Positions 6,688 through 15,383 of a stretch of DNA of 64,000 bases are shown in pieces. The notes beneath the pieces are model-generated. The model saw nothing but the letters and a program-made list of their open reading frames with translations. It did no database searches and had not been told where the DNA came from. Position 1 is the first letter of the stretch, and every line of letters starts with the position of its first letter. A program made the translations under genes and the position numbers. Origin of the DNA: Clostridia bacterium (GTDB taxonomy: Bacteria; Bacillota; Clostridia; Peptostreptococcales; Acidaminobacteraceae); contig JACUUV010000007.1 in assembly GCA_014859095.1 (NCBI GenBank), forward strand, positions 1-64,000, given 5' to 3'.

Positions 6688-8106
6688 TTATAATTTTTTA
6701 GAGAATATTGCCAATACAACGATTACAGCAATACCGAACAACATGAGGCTTGTTTGAGTAATCGAGATGATTCCTGCAACAGCGATTACTGCAACTGCTA
6801 AAGGAATGATGTACTTAACGATGTTATACCAAACATTGAAGAGTGCAAATTTGACAGTGCCACTATTTGTAAGTTCGTCTTGTAAATCTTCTTTCTTAAC
6901 AACCCAACCAACGAACACTGCAAGAAGCATTCCGCCGATAGCAAGGAAAATCTTGTCTGTCAAGATGTCGAAGAAATCGAAAACGCCAACTCCGAACATT
7001 GTGAATCCAGACATAACGCCAAGAGACAATGATGCGAAGATACCAGTTACTGTCATAATTGCTGCAGTAATTAATACGGCAGGTTTTCTTTCCATATTCT
7101 TTTGGTCTATGAGGTATGATACAACAACTTCAAGCAATGAAACTGAAGAAGTCAACGCTGCAACGACAAGAGCCACAAAGAATAATGCTGAGAATGCATA
7201 ACCGATTGTTCCCATTTGAGCAAAGATTGAAGGAACAACTACAAATACAAGTCCAGGACCTGCAGCAGGCTCCATACCAAATGCGAAGAGTGCAGGGAAG
7301 ATTGCTACGCCCGCAAGCAATGCAACAGCAGTATCAAGAGCTGTAACGATCAAAGCATTTTGTGGCAAGTTCTCCTTTTTGTTGAGGTAACTGCCGTATG
7401 TGATCATACAACCCATACCTAAACTGAGTGAGAAGAATGCTTGTCCAAGAGCGGCAAGGAATGTCTCACCTGTAACTTTAGTGAAGTCAGGTTTGAACAA
7501 GAACTCAAGACCTGCTGCTGCGCCGTCAAGCGTAACACTTCTGATCGCAAGAAGAATGAAAAGTACGAACAATGTAGGCATCAATACCTTACCTGCTTTT
7601 TCAATACCTCCTGAAATACCTTTGATAACAATTAAAACGTTTGCAGCAAGGAAAGCCACGAACCAGAACAATGGTTGGATAGGATCCGTAATAAATGCTC
7701 CAAACGAATCTCCAATCAGTTCAGGACTGCTTAAAAGACCAGTAAATGTCTTAAATACATAAGCGAGTGCCCATCCACCGACTACTGGATAGAATCCCAT
7801 AATGAAGAATGCAGATACAACGCCGATGACACCGACAAAGGTCCATCTTGGGCTGTACTTCTTGAATGCTCCAACTGCAGCGAGTTGAGTTCTACGACCA
7901 ACCGCAAATTCTGCGACCATAACACTCAAACCAATAATAAATACAAAAGCCAAATAAATAATAATAAATGCGCTACCACCATTCTGTCCGGTAGTATAAG
8001 GGAATCTCCAGATATTACCGAGGCCTACAGCTGAACCAGCAGCGGCCATGATAAATCCAAGTCTGGATCCCCAATTGTCTCTCTTCTTTCCGCCTAAATT
8101 TTCCAT
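6688..8106 (-). CDS. sodium-dependent transporter, SNF/NSS family
   Basis: 472-residue polytopic membrane protein with about 11-12 membrane segments. The N-terminal signature GSAVGLGNIWRFPY (about residues 24-37) is diagnostic of the neurotransmitter:sodium symporter family; its unwound first helix binds sodium and substrate. Bacterial members take up amino acids, but the substrate cannot be read from sequence. I use ATG 8106 with AGGA eight bases upstream; ATG 8115 leaves no room for a binding site. It is monocistronic, with its own promoter and terminator. Confidence 0.9.
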   Translation of the reverse strand: MENLGGKKRDNWGSRLGFIMAAAGSAVGLGNIWRFPYTTGQNGGSAFIIIYLAFVFIIGLSVMVAEFAVGRRTQLAAVGAFKKYSPRWTFVGVIGVVSAFFIMGFYPVVGGWALAYVFKTFTGLLSSPELIGDSFGAFITDPIQPLFWFVAFLAANVLIVIKGISGGIEKAGKVLMPTLFVLFILLAIRSVTLDGAAAGLEFLFKPDFTKVTGETFLAALGQAFFSLSLGMGCMITYGSYLNKKENLPQNALIVTALDTAVALLAGVAIFPALFAFGMEPAAGPGLVFVVVPSIFAQMGTIGYAFSALFFVALVVAALTSSVSLLEVVVSYLIDQKNMERKPAVLITAAIMTVTGIFASLSLGVMSGFTMFGVGVFDFFDILTDKIFLAIGGMLLAVFVGWVVKKEDLQDELTNSGTVKFALFNVWYNIVKYIIPLAVAVIAVAGIISITQTSLMLFGIAVIVVLAIFSKKL

Positions 8107-8237
8107 ATTCACCATCCTTAAAATTTAATCAATGCTTCAACCGTTATTAGATATTACGGAACAGCATCCCCTATTGATAATGCAAATTTTTTTGAAGGCT
8201 CACAATTTTTTGATAAACCTTTTTCAAATTTAAACAA

Positions 8238-8266
8238 ATTGTAACAGAAATCTTAACAGAGTGCAA
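8238..8266 (-). promoter_or_regulatory. promoter of the SNF transporter gene
   Basis: TTGCAC (8261-8266), 17-base spacer, TACAAT (8238-8243) with TG extension. The 5' untranslated region is about 125 bases and contains no recognised riboswitch. Confidence 0.65.
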
Positions 8267-8293
8267 TATAAAAATTAATTTATACTATCGTTA

Positions 8294-9949
8294 TTACTTT
8301 AACATCTCAATAATGATTTGTTCCGCAACCTTTACCCCATCAACTGCCGAGGAGGTGATACCACCGGAATAGCCAGCACCTTCTCCAATTGGGTACAATC
8401 CTCGATGGGAAAACGAGCTCATCGTCTCTGATTCCCTCAGTATTCTAACCGGTGCGGAGCTTCTTGATTCAATGCCTGTCAATATCGCTCTGGGATCGTC
8501 AAACCCCTTGATCTTCTGTCCGAATTTTGGAATGGACTCCACAAGTGCCTCGAATGCAAAGCTTGGTAACACCTCTTTCAATTTCACCGATTTGATGCCA
8601 GGTCTATATGTGGCCTTCATGGCGTCAAACGCTTGGTCGTAATTCACGCCCAACTTGCTATAGATTGATTTGACGTCCTCGAATGATTTGTTTTGTCCGC
8701 AGAACTCACCTACAGTCTCAATAGGAGCATTGTAATCTTCGCCCCCTGCCCTGTAAGCATTTTCCTCTAAACGTCTTTGAAACGCAATACCTTCAAGAAC
8801 ACATTCACCTTCGAGATCGCTAGGATCAACATTGACCAAAAGCGCACTGTTGGCATTGTAAAGGTCCCGTTTGTAATAACTCATCCCATTGACGACAAGT
8901 CTACCTTCCTCGGAAGCCGAGGCAACGACCTCTCCTCCGGGACACATGCAAAATGAATAGACGTTTCTGCCATTTGAAGTTCTATTTGTGAGTTTGTATT
9001 CTGCAGCTCCCAAATCATCGTGTACATGATTGTTTCCATATTGAGAGGCATTGATGATCACTTGTGGATGTTCGATTCTCAAACCGATTGCAAATGGTTT
9101 CCTTTCCATTGCAACATTTCTTGATTTCAAGAGTTCATAAAATTTTCTCGAACTGTGTCCGACAGCCGCCACTACATATGAACTGCTCAGAGTCGTGCCG
9201 TCTGAACATACAACACCTTTGATCGAATTGTCATGCACTGAAATCACCAAGTCAGTCACTTCAGTACCAAATCTTATTTCCCCTCCAAGTGATTCTATTT
9301 CAAGTCTGATGTTTTTAACTGTTTTTTTCAATAAATCGGTCCCGATATGAGGCTTATTCTTATAGATTATATTCTGTGGCGCACCATTTCTGACCAAAAC
9401 CTCCATCACCATTTCAATCCTCGGATCTTTGATTCTCGTTGTAAGTTTTCCATCAGAAAAAGTTCCAGCACCACCTTCACCGAACTGTACATTGGACTGC
9501 GTATTCAGCTCACCTGTGTCCCAAAATTTTTCAACCGTGATGGTTCTGGAATCCACGTCTTCACCTTGTTCCAAAACAATAGGTTTTAGACCTGCTTTGG
9601 CAAGTTGCAAAGCTGCGAATATCCCCGCCGGACCAAATCCGATCACTACGGGCATCTGCTCTTTTTTAAGCTCATCACGTTGCTTTTCCGTCAATGACTT
9701 GTCAATTGATAAAAATGGTAACGGTGCTAGTTTGAATCCCCGTTTGATACAATCTCTCTCATCCGCCAAATCCACATCGATCACATAGGAAAAAACAACC
9801 TCTTTTCTGGCATCTATGGATTCCCTGATGATATTGTACTTTAGAATCATATCTTTTTTTATTTTGAGTTTTTTCGATAATTTACTCAATATGGCGGCAT
9901 GTACCAAGGGCTCGCCAAGTTTGAACTTGATTTCATTGACGCGAATCAT
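8294..9949 (-). CDS. FAD-dependent oxidoreductase (uncharacterised COG2509-type dehydrogenase)
   Basis: 551 residues. Residues 1-100 form a basic N-terminal domain seen in this family. The FAD-binding Rossmann motif is GFGPAG at 104-109, followed by an acidic residue after the second strand (VLEQGE). GEGGAGTFSDGKL, CMCPGG and GEGAGYSGGI near the C-terminus are family signatures. The physiological substrate is unknown. Start ATG 9949 has GGGGGAGAA upstream. Its start is one base past the stop codon of the 71-residue protein, and a GH18-like gene lies before that, so the three are probably one transcript. No clear terminator follows. Confidence 0.85.
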   Translation of the reverse strand: MIRVNEIKFKLGEPLVHAAILSKLSKKLKIKKDMILKYNIIRESIDARKEVVFSYVIDVDLADERDCIKRGFKLAPLPFLSIDKSLTEKQRDELKKEQMPVVIGFGPAGIFAALQLAKAGLKPIVLEQGEDVDSRTITVEKFWDTGELNTQSNVQFGEGGAGTFSDGKLTTRIKDPRIEMVMEVLVRNGAPQNIIYKNKPHIGTDLLKKTVKNIRLEIESLGGEIRFGTEVTDLVISVHDNSIKGVVCSDGTTLSSSYVVAAVGHSSRKFYELLKSRNVAMERKPFAIGLRIEHPQVIINASQYGNNHVHDDLGAAEYKLTNRTSNGRNVYSFCMCPGGEVVASASEEGRLVVNGMSYYKRDLYNANSALLVNVDPSDLEGECVLEGIAFQRRLEENAYRAGGEDYNAPIETVGEFCGQNKSFEDVKSIYSKLGVNYDQAFDAMKATYRPGIKSVKLKEVLPSFAFEALVESIPKFGQKIKGFDDPRAILTGIESRSSAPVRILRESETMSSFSHRGLYPIGEGAGYSGGITSSAVDGVKVAEQIIIEMLK

Positions 9950-9950
9950 T

Positions 9951-10166
9951 CTATTCTCCCCCACCATTCCATTTTTCTTTGATCTCAACCATTCCAAGAC
10001 CACGAGCACGTTCGATAATTTCATCATCACTGAGTGTCGATTTGAATCCGTTGACCTGAGCGTTATAACTGATCATACCACCAAAAATCATAGCAAGACC
10101 CATTATAAGCATCACATAATAGGCAAATATCCTCTTGCCGTTAAACAATAACCCGTAAGCTCTCAT
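9951..10166 (-). CDS. 71-residue single-pass membrane protein, unknown function
   Basis: N-terminal basic stretch, one hydrophobic helix (about residues 13-33), then a short extracytoplasmic tail containing LSDDEIIERARGLGM. I have seen similar short DDEII-RA-LGM segments in clostridial envelope proteins but do not assign a family. ATG 10166 has GAGG eight bases upstream; GTG 10175 is an alternative. It is packed between the GH18-like gene (11 bases away) and the FAD oxidoreductase, so it likely works at the membrane with the GH18-like protein. Confidence 0.7.
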   Translation of the reverse strand: MRAYGLLFNGKRIFAYYVMLIMGLAMIFGGMISYNAQVNGFKSTLSDDEIIERARGLGMVEIKEKWNGGGE

Positions 10167-10177
10167 ATCCTTCACCT

Positions 10178-11968
10178 CTAGTGGAGCACATCATAAATCG
10201 CATCCCATACATCCTGCGTCTCAAATCCACGTCTCCAGACACCTACACCAGCCAAATCAAGTTGATTGACAATATCGGATCTTATTGCCAACGTTTCAGC
10301 ATTTTCTATCCACATCTTGACCAGGGCATCTTCTTCAAAGAAGGAGGCGTAATATAACTTATCCACATCATCCCAAATCGGCTTGAGTTCATATTTTTCT
10401 ATGAGATTATTTTGAGCTTCCATCCCGATAGCAGATGACTTGGTGACCATCACATTTGCAAGTAATGTGGATGGTCTTTCCCGCCAGACCCGTGTATATG
10501 TCGGCAACCCCAGTATCAACTTTTCCGGTTTTACAACCTCAGTCAACAATAGTGTGTGTTTGTAAACCCAATCATACGAAGCCACAGGGCCGCTCACAGG
10601 ACTTGAAGCCCAGTACTCATCATAAGTCATAACAATCAAAAAATCAACGATTTTTCCGAGTTTGGCATGGTCATAGCATTTTGACCAATTATCACTGCCC
10701 CCCATGATTGTGACGTCCATTGAAAGAACTATTCCATGTTTCTTTGCATGCCACTTGAATTCGTTCACAAAGTGGGTAAGTGCGTCTTTATCTGCAAGAT
10801 AAACGTTCTCAAAGTCGATGTTGATGCCTTCAAATCCATAACGTTTTGATTCAGAAATCATAAAATCGATAAAATGCTTTCTGGCTTTTGCATCATGGAG
10901 AAACTCATGGGTCATGTTTATATCGAATGCATTGGATACCAGTACCCACAGTTCTATATTCTGTGAATTTGCCCAACCAATATAGTCCGTGGACACCTTT
11001 GAGCTGACATTACCACTTGAATCAGAAAGCTCATACCATGTCGGAGAAAGTACATTGACACCTTTCATAGGGAGTATGTTTTCCGTATTCGGGTTAAAAC
11101 TGTAAACAGCTTCCCAAGTCAATATGATCGGATCTTCATATGTGAACAATGAACCGCTATCCACTGACGACATACTGGCCAACAGCTCAAACTCCTGGCT
11201 TTCATTTGTGGCAATATAGCCTACATAATTGTCGTCACTGACAACTTTTAGTATGTTCTCATTAATCGGCTCCACAATGACCGTTTCTTTTTTCAATTCA
11301 TGGATTATCGGTTCCTTGAAGAATATATTTTTAAGATCGAAAAGAAAATTGAGTGCATATCTATTTTCATTGTACGATGCAAGACTTTCCTCATCAGCCA
11401 TCAAAAAGACTTCATTTGTTATATTAATCATTTTGCGTTCTTGCCAGTAATTCTCAAAAATAATATTGCCGTTTTCAGTAACTTCTCTCAGTTCAATTCC
11501 AAAGGACTCCAGTTCTTCAGATCCCTTGAGGTCTTCATATGAGATATAAACCACATCATCAATTGTAAACCACTCAATTGAATCTTCTGTCTCCTGATCT
11601 TCCAAACTTAATTTCCCGTTTGAGTCTAGTGAAATAAAATGCTTATCCGTTGCTATATTGATTTGTTCATTACCGAAATCCATGTGATATGTGATGCCTT
11701 CAGAGAGGATCCATGACAATCTTATGAATGTTCTCTCCGCTTGGGCATAGTGGTCCATCAATGTCATGGAATTAGGATCCTCATAAATACCATTCCCGCC
11801 AATGAAATAGACCTTAGGCTGTACGTTTACAATCTCGTAAGGGCGTAAAAACTCATTGGCTTTCCTTCGGATCTTTATGTTCATTTCCACGTTGATGCTC
11901 AGTATGACAGCAGTCATGAAAACTAGTGCCAACACTAAAAAAAATAAACGTATAAAAGTCTTTTTCAT
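10178..11968 (-). CDS. membrane-anchored glycoside hydrolase family 18 protein
   Basis: 596 residues. One N-terminal membrane helix (about 7-28) leaves the rest outside. Residues 30-300 hold a poorly defined region related to the stalk or copper-amine-oxidase-like N-domains found before GH18 in clostridial proteins. The GH18 barrel occupies about 295-596. The catalytic motif reads FEGINIDFENV, with D385 and general acid E387 kept, while the first acidic position of the classical DxxDxDxE is replaced. GH18 proteins of this type (YaaH/SleL-like) cut peptidoglycan or chitin-like glycans. First gene of a three-gene operon. Confidence 0.85.
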   Translation of the reverse strand: MKKTFIRLFFLVLALVFMTAVILSINVEMNIKIRRKANEFLRPYEIVNVQPKVYFIGGNGIYEDPNSMTLMDHYAQAERTFIRLSWILSEGITYHMDFGNEQINIATDKHFISLDSNGKLSLEDQETEDSIEWFTIDDVVYISYEDLKGSEELESFGIELREVTENGNIIFENYWQERKMINITNEVFLMADEESLASYNENRYALNFLFDLKNIFFKEPIIHELKKETVIVEPINENILKVVSDDNYVGYIATNESQEFELLASMSSVDSGSLFTYEDPIILTWEAVYSFNPNTENILPMKGVNVLSPTWYELSDSSGNVSSKVSTDYIGWANSQNIELWVLVSNAFDINMTHEFLHDAKARKHFIDFMISESKRYGFEGINIDFENVYLADKDALTHFVNEFKWHAKKHGIVLSMDVTIMGGSDNWSKCYDHAKLGKIVDFLIVMTYDEYWASSPVSGPVASYDWVYKHTLLLTEVVKPEKLILGLPTYTRVWRERPSTLLANVMVTKSSAIGMEAQNNLIEKYELKPIWDDVDKLYYASFFEEDALVKMWIENAETLAIRSDIVNQLDLAGVGVWRRGFETQDVWDAIYDVLH

Positions 11969-11995
11969 GTGATATTCTCCTACCTGTTGATAAGG

Positions 11996-12108
11996 TTATC
12001 CACAAATGCGTCGAGTTATATTCAGTTGATTGTGGGTAATTGTCATTTGTACAGCGGTGATATTTCTTATTTGTGGCTATTATACACATTCTCCACATAT
12101 TATCCCCA
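11996..12108. promoter_or_regulatory. DnaA-box-like cluster and promoter region upstream of the GH18 gene
   Basis: TTATCCACA at 11996-12004 is a perfect DnaA consensus box. TGTGGGTAA (12031-12039, reverse) and TTATCCCCA (12100-12108) each differ by one base, and TGTGGCTAT (12072-12080, reverse) by two. GATAA-GG-TTATC (around 11990-12000) is a small dyad. On the minus strand TATAAT (12079-12084) could be the -10 of the GH18 operon, but no good -35 is visible. Confidence 0.4.
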
Positions 12109-12111
12109 GAT

Positions 12112-13560
12112 TCATTTATATCTATCCACTGTGAATCTCATGATTTTCTCTATTTCATCCACAGTGAATCCACCTTTATTACACGCGATTCTCAATTGTT
12201 GATCGACAGTTTCAATACTTTCCAAATTAGGCAATAAAACGCCTTGTCTCCCTTTTGAAGAAACTGTTACACCATATCGCTCCGGTGACAATGTGCTTTG
12301 ATCTTCAACCACCTCAAGTTCTGACAAAACATCCACTGAAATGATAAGACTTTTTAATTCATCGGCATCTATGGGATTGAATCTGTAATCCTTTGTGGCA
12401 GCCGCAATGGCGTTTCTATAAATCTCATCAATGATATTTTTCTCGCTAGGCAAAATGGTGCCGATACATCCTCTGAGTCCCAACTCATTTTTGATTGAAA
12501 CAAAGGTTCCACGTTTCATGCTCATATAAATGTTGTTCTCAGGCAACTCCAATGTAGTATTGTTGACCTTTACATGATCTTTTGAGATGGTCAACTTCGG
12601 AGGCACTCTATTTTTAACCCGTTCTTCAATAATCAATCTAGCGAACTTAACCAAAAAGTGTTCTTTTTGCAAGTGATTATCATACTTGTCTTGGACTTTC
12701 CTCTCCAGATACTCCAACCAATCCGTTTCAACACCATCTTTTTCCGGAATGAATGAGGCGCACAAATAACCGACCCCAAATGGACCTTCATAGGACAAAA
12801 CTTCAGTTTTGATTTTGGAATCCTCAAGAGCACCAAGCATCACCGCAAAAGACCTGAGTCCACACTCCCTTGCATGTTCAATGTTTTCCAAAGATTCCGC
12901 AAATACTTCCCAAGGTTTTTGCTCTTCGATATTCGTTTTCATCAAAGCGTCAAACCATGGCCCCTTCGGATCATAAGCATAAGGGCCACTATCCTTGAGT
13001 GCGTGGGACATATCTCCACTCGCAACTACTACAATATCGAGTCCCATACTGTCGGACACGGTTTTTAGCAGTTTTCCGTTTTTGATCAATCTCATATAAG
13101 GAAAAGTACCGTAACTCATAGCTACCATCGGAATGTTATCCACATGTTGATAAATGAAGTGTGCTGGTACCAAAACCCCATGGTCCAGCTTGGCATCATG
13201 ATGAAATTGTTGGAACTGATTCTTTTTGAGCGGGTAGTAATCAAGACTGCTTTCCTTGCTGAATTCACACAAAAGCTTCAGAAACTCCGACCCGATTTTG
13301 AACTCATATTCCAGTTCAAACTCCCCAAATGCATGAAAATCACCTTTATAGGACTCCAAATCATATACCGCGATCGCATCGGAGAACACTGGTCCGTGTG
13401 GCGAGACAAATACAATCAGATCAGGGTTCAGAATTTTTATGGCCTTACCGATTTGATGCATGGAATCGATGGTCTCCTCTACAGCACGGATTTGATGACG
13501 CCCTATAGCCTCAAGAAAAACAGGTGCATGAGGCATCAGATAACCTGCCAATATTGACAT
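12112..13560 (-). CDS. Memo-like / AMMECR1 fusion protein (AmmeMemoRadiSam system A+B)
   Basis: 482 residues with two domains. Residues 1-280 are a Memo-like, extradiol-dioxygenase-III-B fold (MPHAP near the start, SPHGPVFSDA, VASGDMSHALKD), which lacks a proven reaction. Residues about 300-482 are an AMMECR1 domain (GTFVSIKNELGLRGCIGTI, YRFNPIDADEL). The two are often encoded with a radical SAM enzyme as the AmmeMemoRadiSam set; no radical SAM gene is next to it here. ATG 13560 follows GAGGTGA. It has its own extended -10 promoter just after the rpsI terminator. Confidence 0.9.
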   Translation of the reverse strand: MSILAGYLMPHAPVFLEAIGRHQIRAVEETIDSMHQIGKAIKILNPDLIVFVSPHGPVFSDAIAVYDLESYKGDFHAFGEFELEYEFKIGSEFLKLLCEFSKESSLDYYPLKKNQFQQFHHDAKLDHGVLVPAHFIYQHVDNIPMVAMSYGTFPYMRLIKNGKLLKTVSDSMGLDIVVVASGDMSHALKDSGPYAYDPKGPWFDALMKTNIEEQKPWEVFAESLENIEHARECGLRSFAVMLGALEDSKIKTEVLSYEGPFGVGYLCASFIPEKDGVETDWLEYLERKVQDKYDNHLQKEHFLVKFARLIIEERVKNRVPPKLTISKDHVKVNNTTLELPENNIYMSMKRGTFVSIKNELGLRGCIGTILPSEKNIIDEIYRNAIAAATKDYRFNPIDADELKSLIISVDVLSELEVVEDQSTLSPERYGVTVSSKGRQGVLLPNLESIETVDQQLRIACNKGGFTVDEIEKIMRFTVDRYK

Positions 13561-13583
13561 AATAATCACCTCTCAATCTTTAT

Positions 13584-13592
13584 ATTATATCA
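13584..13592 (-). promoter_or_regulatory. extended -10 promoter of the Memo-AMMECR1 gene
   Basis: TGATATAAT on the minus strand (13584-13592) lies directly after the U-tract of the rplM-rpsI terminator. There is no good -35. Confidence 0.5.
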
Positions 13593-13593
13593 C

Positions 13594-13633
13594 AAAAAAT
13601 AAAAAGCCCTCATGGGAAAATATACCCATGAGG
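13594..13633 (-). terminator. terminator of rplM-rpsI
   Basis: Perfect 9-bp stem CCTCATGGG/CCCATGAGG (13625-13633 with 13608-13616), an 8-base loop, then GCTTTTTATTTTTT on the minus strand. Confidence 0.9.
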
Positions 13634-13650
13634 ACTGCCTCATCAACAAA

Positions 13651-14046
13651 TTAACGCTTAGAGAATTGTGGAGCTCTTCTCGCTGCCTTAAGACCATATT
13701 TCTTTCTTTCCTTCATTCTTGAATCTCTAGTCAAGAAACCAGCCGCCTTAAGTATTGCTCTGAATTCACCATCAACTTGCAAAAGTGCTCTGGAAAGACC
13801 ATGTCTTACCGCACCAGCTTGTCCAGTGTATCCGCCACCTTCAACTTTTACGATTACATCGTATTTTCCAGTGGTATTAGTCAACCCTAAAGGTCTTTGC
13901 ACTTCTCTTCTCAATGTTTCAAAATTGAAGAAATCTTCAACTGTTCTGCCATTTACGATAAACTTTCCTGTGCCAGGAAGTAATCTAACTCTAGCGACAG
14001 AAGTTTTTCTTCTACCAGTACCTTGATATTGCATCGATTTAGTCAT
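13651..14046 (-). CDS. rpsI: 30S ribosomal protein S9
   Basis: 131 residues, full length. The glycine-rich segment ([21 protein letters not shown]) and the invariant basic C-terminal tail ending SKR, which reaches the P-site tRNA anticodon loop, are present. It follows rplM by 13 bases, the universal L13-S9 pair. GGGAGGG precedes the ATG. A strong terminator follows. Confidence 0.98.
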   Translation of the reverse strand: MTKSMQYQGTGRRKTSVARVRLLPGTGKFIVNGRTVEDFFNFETLRREVQRPLGLTNTTGKYDVIVKVEGGGYTGQAGAVRHGLSRALLQVDGEFRAILKAAGFLTRDSRMKERKKYGLKAARRAPQFSKR

Positions 14047-14059
14047 TAGTTACCCTCCC

Positions 14060-14494
14060 TTACAGATTAATTTCGAGTACTTCAGGCATTTGAGCTTCAT
14101 GCTTATGCTCTGGACCTGCGTATACTTTTAATTTTGTGTACATTTGACTTCCCAAAGAGTTGTGCGGCAACATGCCTTTAATAGCAAGTTCAACAATTCT
14201 CTCAGGATTTCTTTGGTTCATTTCTCTGAAAGTTCTTTCTTTTAGGTTACCTACGTAACCTGTGTGCCATCTGTACATTTTTTGGTCCATTTTTTTACCA
14301 GTTACTTTTACTTTTTCAGCATTTACTACTATGACAAAATCTCCAGTATCAACATGCGGAGTAAAAATAGGCTTATGTTTACCTCTCAAAATCTTAGCAA
14401 CTTCAGATGCTAATCTTCCTAAAGTTTTTCCATCTGCATCAACTACGTACCACTTTCTTTCAATCTCAAGTGGTTTTGCAACGTAAGACTTCAT
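14060..14494 (-). CDS. rplM: 50S ribosomal protein L13
   Basis: 144 residues, full length. Motifs [28 protein letters not shown], and GMLPHNSLG are typical. Early 23S rRNA assembly protein. ATG follows AAGGAGGTCACTAA. It has its own TTGACA/TAGAAT promoter and a roughly 110-base structured leader, consistent with autoregulation by L13 known for Firmicutes. Confidence 0.98.
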   Translation of the reverse strand: MKSYVAKPLEIERKWYVVDADGKTLGRLASEVAKILRGKHKPIFTPHVDTGDFVIVVNAEKVKVTGKKMDQKMYRWHTGYVGNLKERTFREMNQRNPERIVELAIKGMLPHNSLGSQMYTKLKVYAGPEHKHEAQMPEVLEINL

Positions 14495-14499
14495 TTAGT

Positions 14500-14605
14500 G
14501 ACCTCCTTAAATATTATTTCACCGTTTATCTCAAAAACCCGGGGCAGGATTTTTTGATCATTTTCTAATAAAACACTCTGCAATAATCATTGCGAGCCAC
14601 AATCT
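14500..14605 (-). promoter_or_regulatory. L13-type ribosomal protein leader
   Basis: The rplM 5' leader contains a stem-loop GCAAT-GATT-ATTGC (14580-14593), flanked by GTGGCTC and AGAGTG, and a later CCTGCCCCGGG segment. This resembles the Rfam L13 leader from memory; a covariance search would settle it. Confidence 0.6.
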
Positions 14606-14634
14606 ATTCTATATGATAATGTACTTGCTGTCAA
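14606..14634 (-). promoter_or_regulatory. promoter of rplM-rpsI
   Basis: TTGACA (14629-14634), 17-base spacer, TAGAAT (14606-14611). It begins 14 bases after the truA stop codon. Confidence 0.85.
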
Positions 14635-14647
14635 CATTTTGTTGGCA

Positions 14648-15382
14648 TTAATAATGAACTTCTTTCAAATACAAACCATTCGGTGGTGCTGTCCATTTTG
14701 CTCCCGATCTGTCATGATTTGCAATGATCATCGGGATTTCCTCTGGACTTGTTTTGCCTCCGCTGACTTGGAATAATGTACCAATAATGATTCTGACCAT
14801 ATTATAGAGAAAACCATCTCCGGATATGGTAAACTCAAGTGTGTTCCCGATTTGTTCAACCTCAAAAGAGTATATGGTCCTCACCGTATTGCTCACGGCG
14901 CTACCTGATGCCATAAATGTCCTGAAATCATGAGTTCCAAGAAAAAACTTCATTCCATTTTTGACTGCATCCAAATTGAGTTTACGTGGATAATGATAAT
15001 AATAGTTATCTTTAAATGGATCTCGAATTTCGTCCAAGTAGACTTTGTAGATGTAGGTCTTTCCTTTTGCGCTATAACGCGCATGAAAATCATCAGGCAT
15101 TACTTTAAGTTCATGAACCAATATGTCTACAGGTAAAATTCGATTAAGAGCATACTTCAATCGATTTTCTGGCATAATCAGATCCGCTGTGAACGAAGCA
15201 CATTGGGACAAAGCGTGCACTCCTGAATCGGTTCTTCCTGAGCCGTGGATTATAACCTCAGAACCAAGAATTCTTGAAAGTTTCTTTTCAATGACGCCTT
15301 GTACGGTTTTATGCCTAGGTTGCCTTTGCCATCCACAGTAATGCGTACCATCGTATTTGATCCAAATTGCAATGTTACTCAT
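14648..15382 (-). CDS. truA: tRNA pseudouridine(38-40) synthase
   Basis: 244 residues. Converts uridines 38-40 of the tRNA anticodon arm to pseudouridine. The catalytic aspartate lies in GSGRTDSGVHA, and FLYNMVRIIIGTL is the conserved C-terminal segment. Start ATG 15382, one base after the ecfT stop codon, implies coupling; only a weak binding site is visible. It is last in the ecf operon, the usual Firmicute order. Confidence 0.95.
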   Translation of the reverse strand: MSNIAIWIKYDGTHYCGWQRQPRHKTVQGVIEKKLSRILGSEVIIHGSGRTDSGVHALSQCASFTADLIMPENRLKYALNRILPVDILVHELKVMPDDFHARYSAKGKTYIYKVYLDEIRDPFKDNYYYHYPRKLNLDAVKNGMKFFLGTHDFRTFMASGSAVSNTVRTIYSFEVEQIGNTLEFTISGDGFLYNMVRIIIGTLFQVSGGKTSPEEIPMIIANHDRSGAKWTAPPNGLYLKEVHY

Positions 15383-15383
15383 C

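Noticed and set aside
8116-8237. Riboswitch in the 5' region of the SNF transporter gene
   Set aside because: The only stem (near 8180-8215) is weak with several G-U pairs and matches no class I know.
12122-12170. Repeated ATCCACTGTGAATC / ATCCACAGTGAATC as a regulatory repeat
   Set aside because: It lies in the 3' coding end of the Memo-AMMECR1 gene and encodes the similar peptides FTVD and FTVD, so coding explains most of it.
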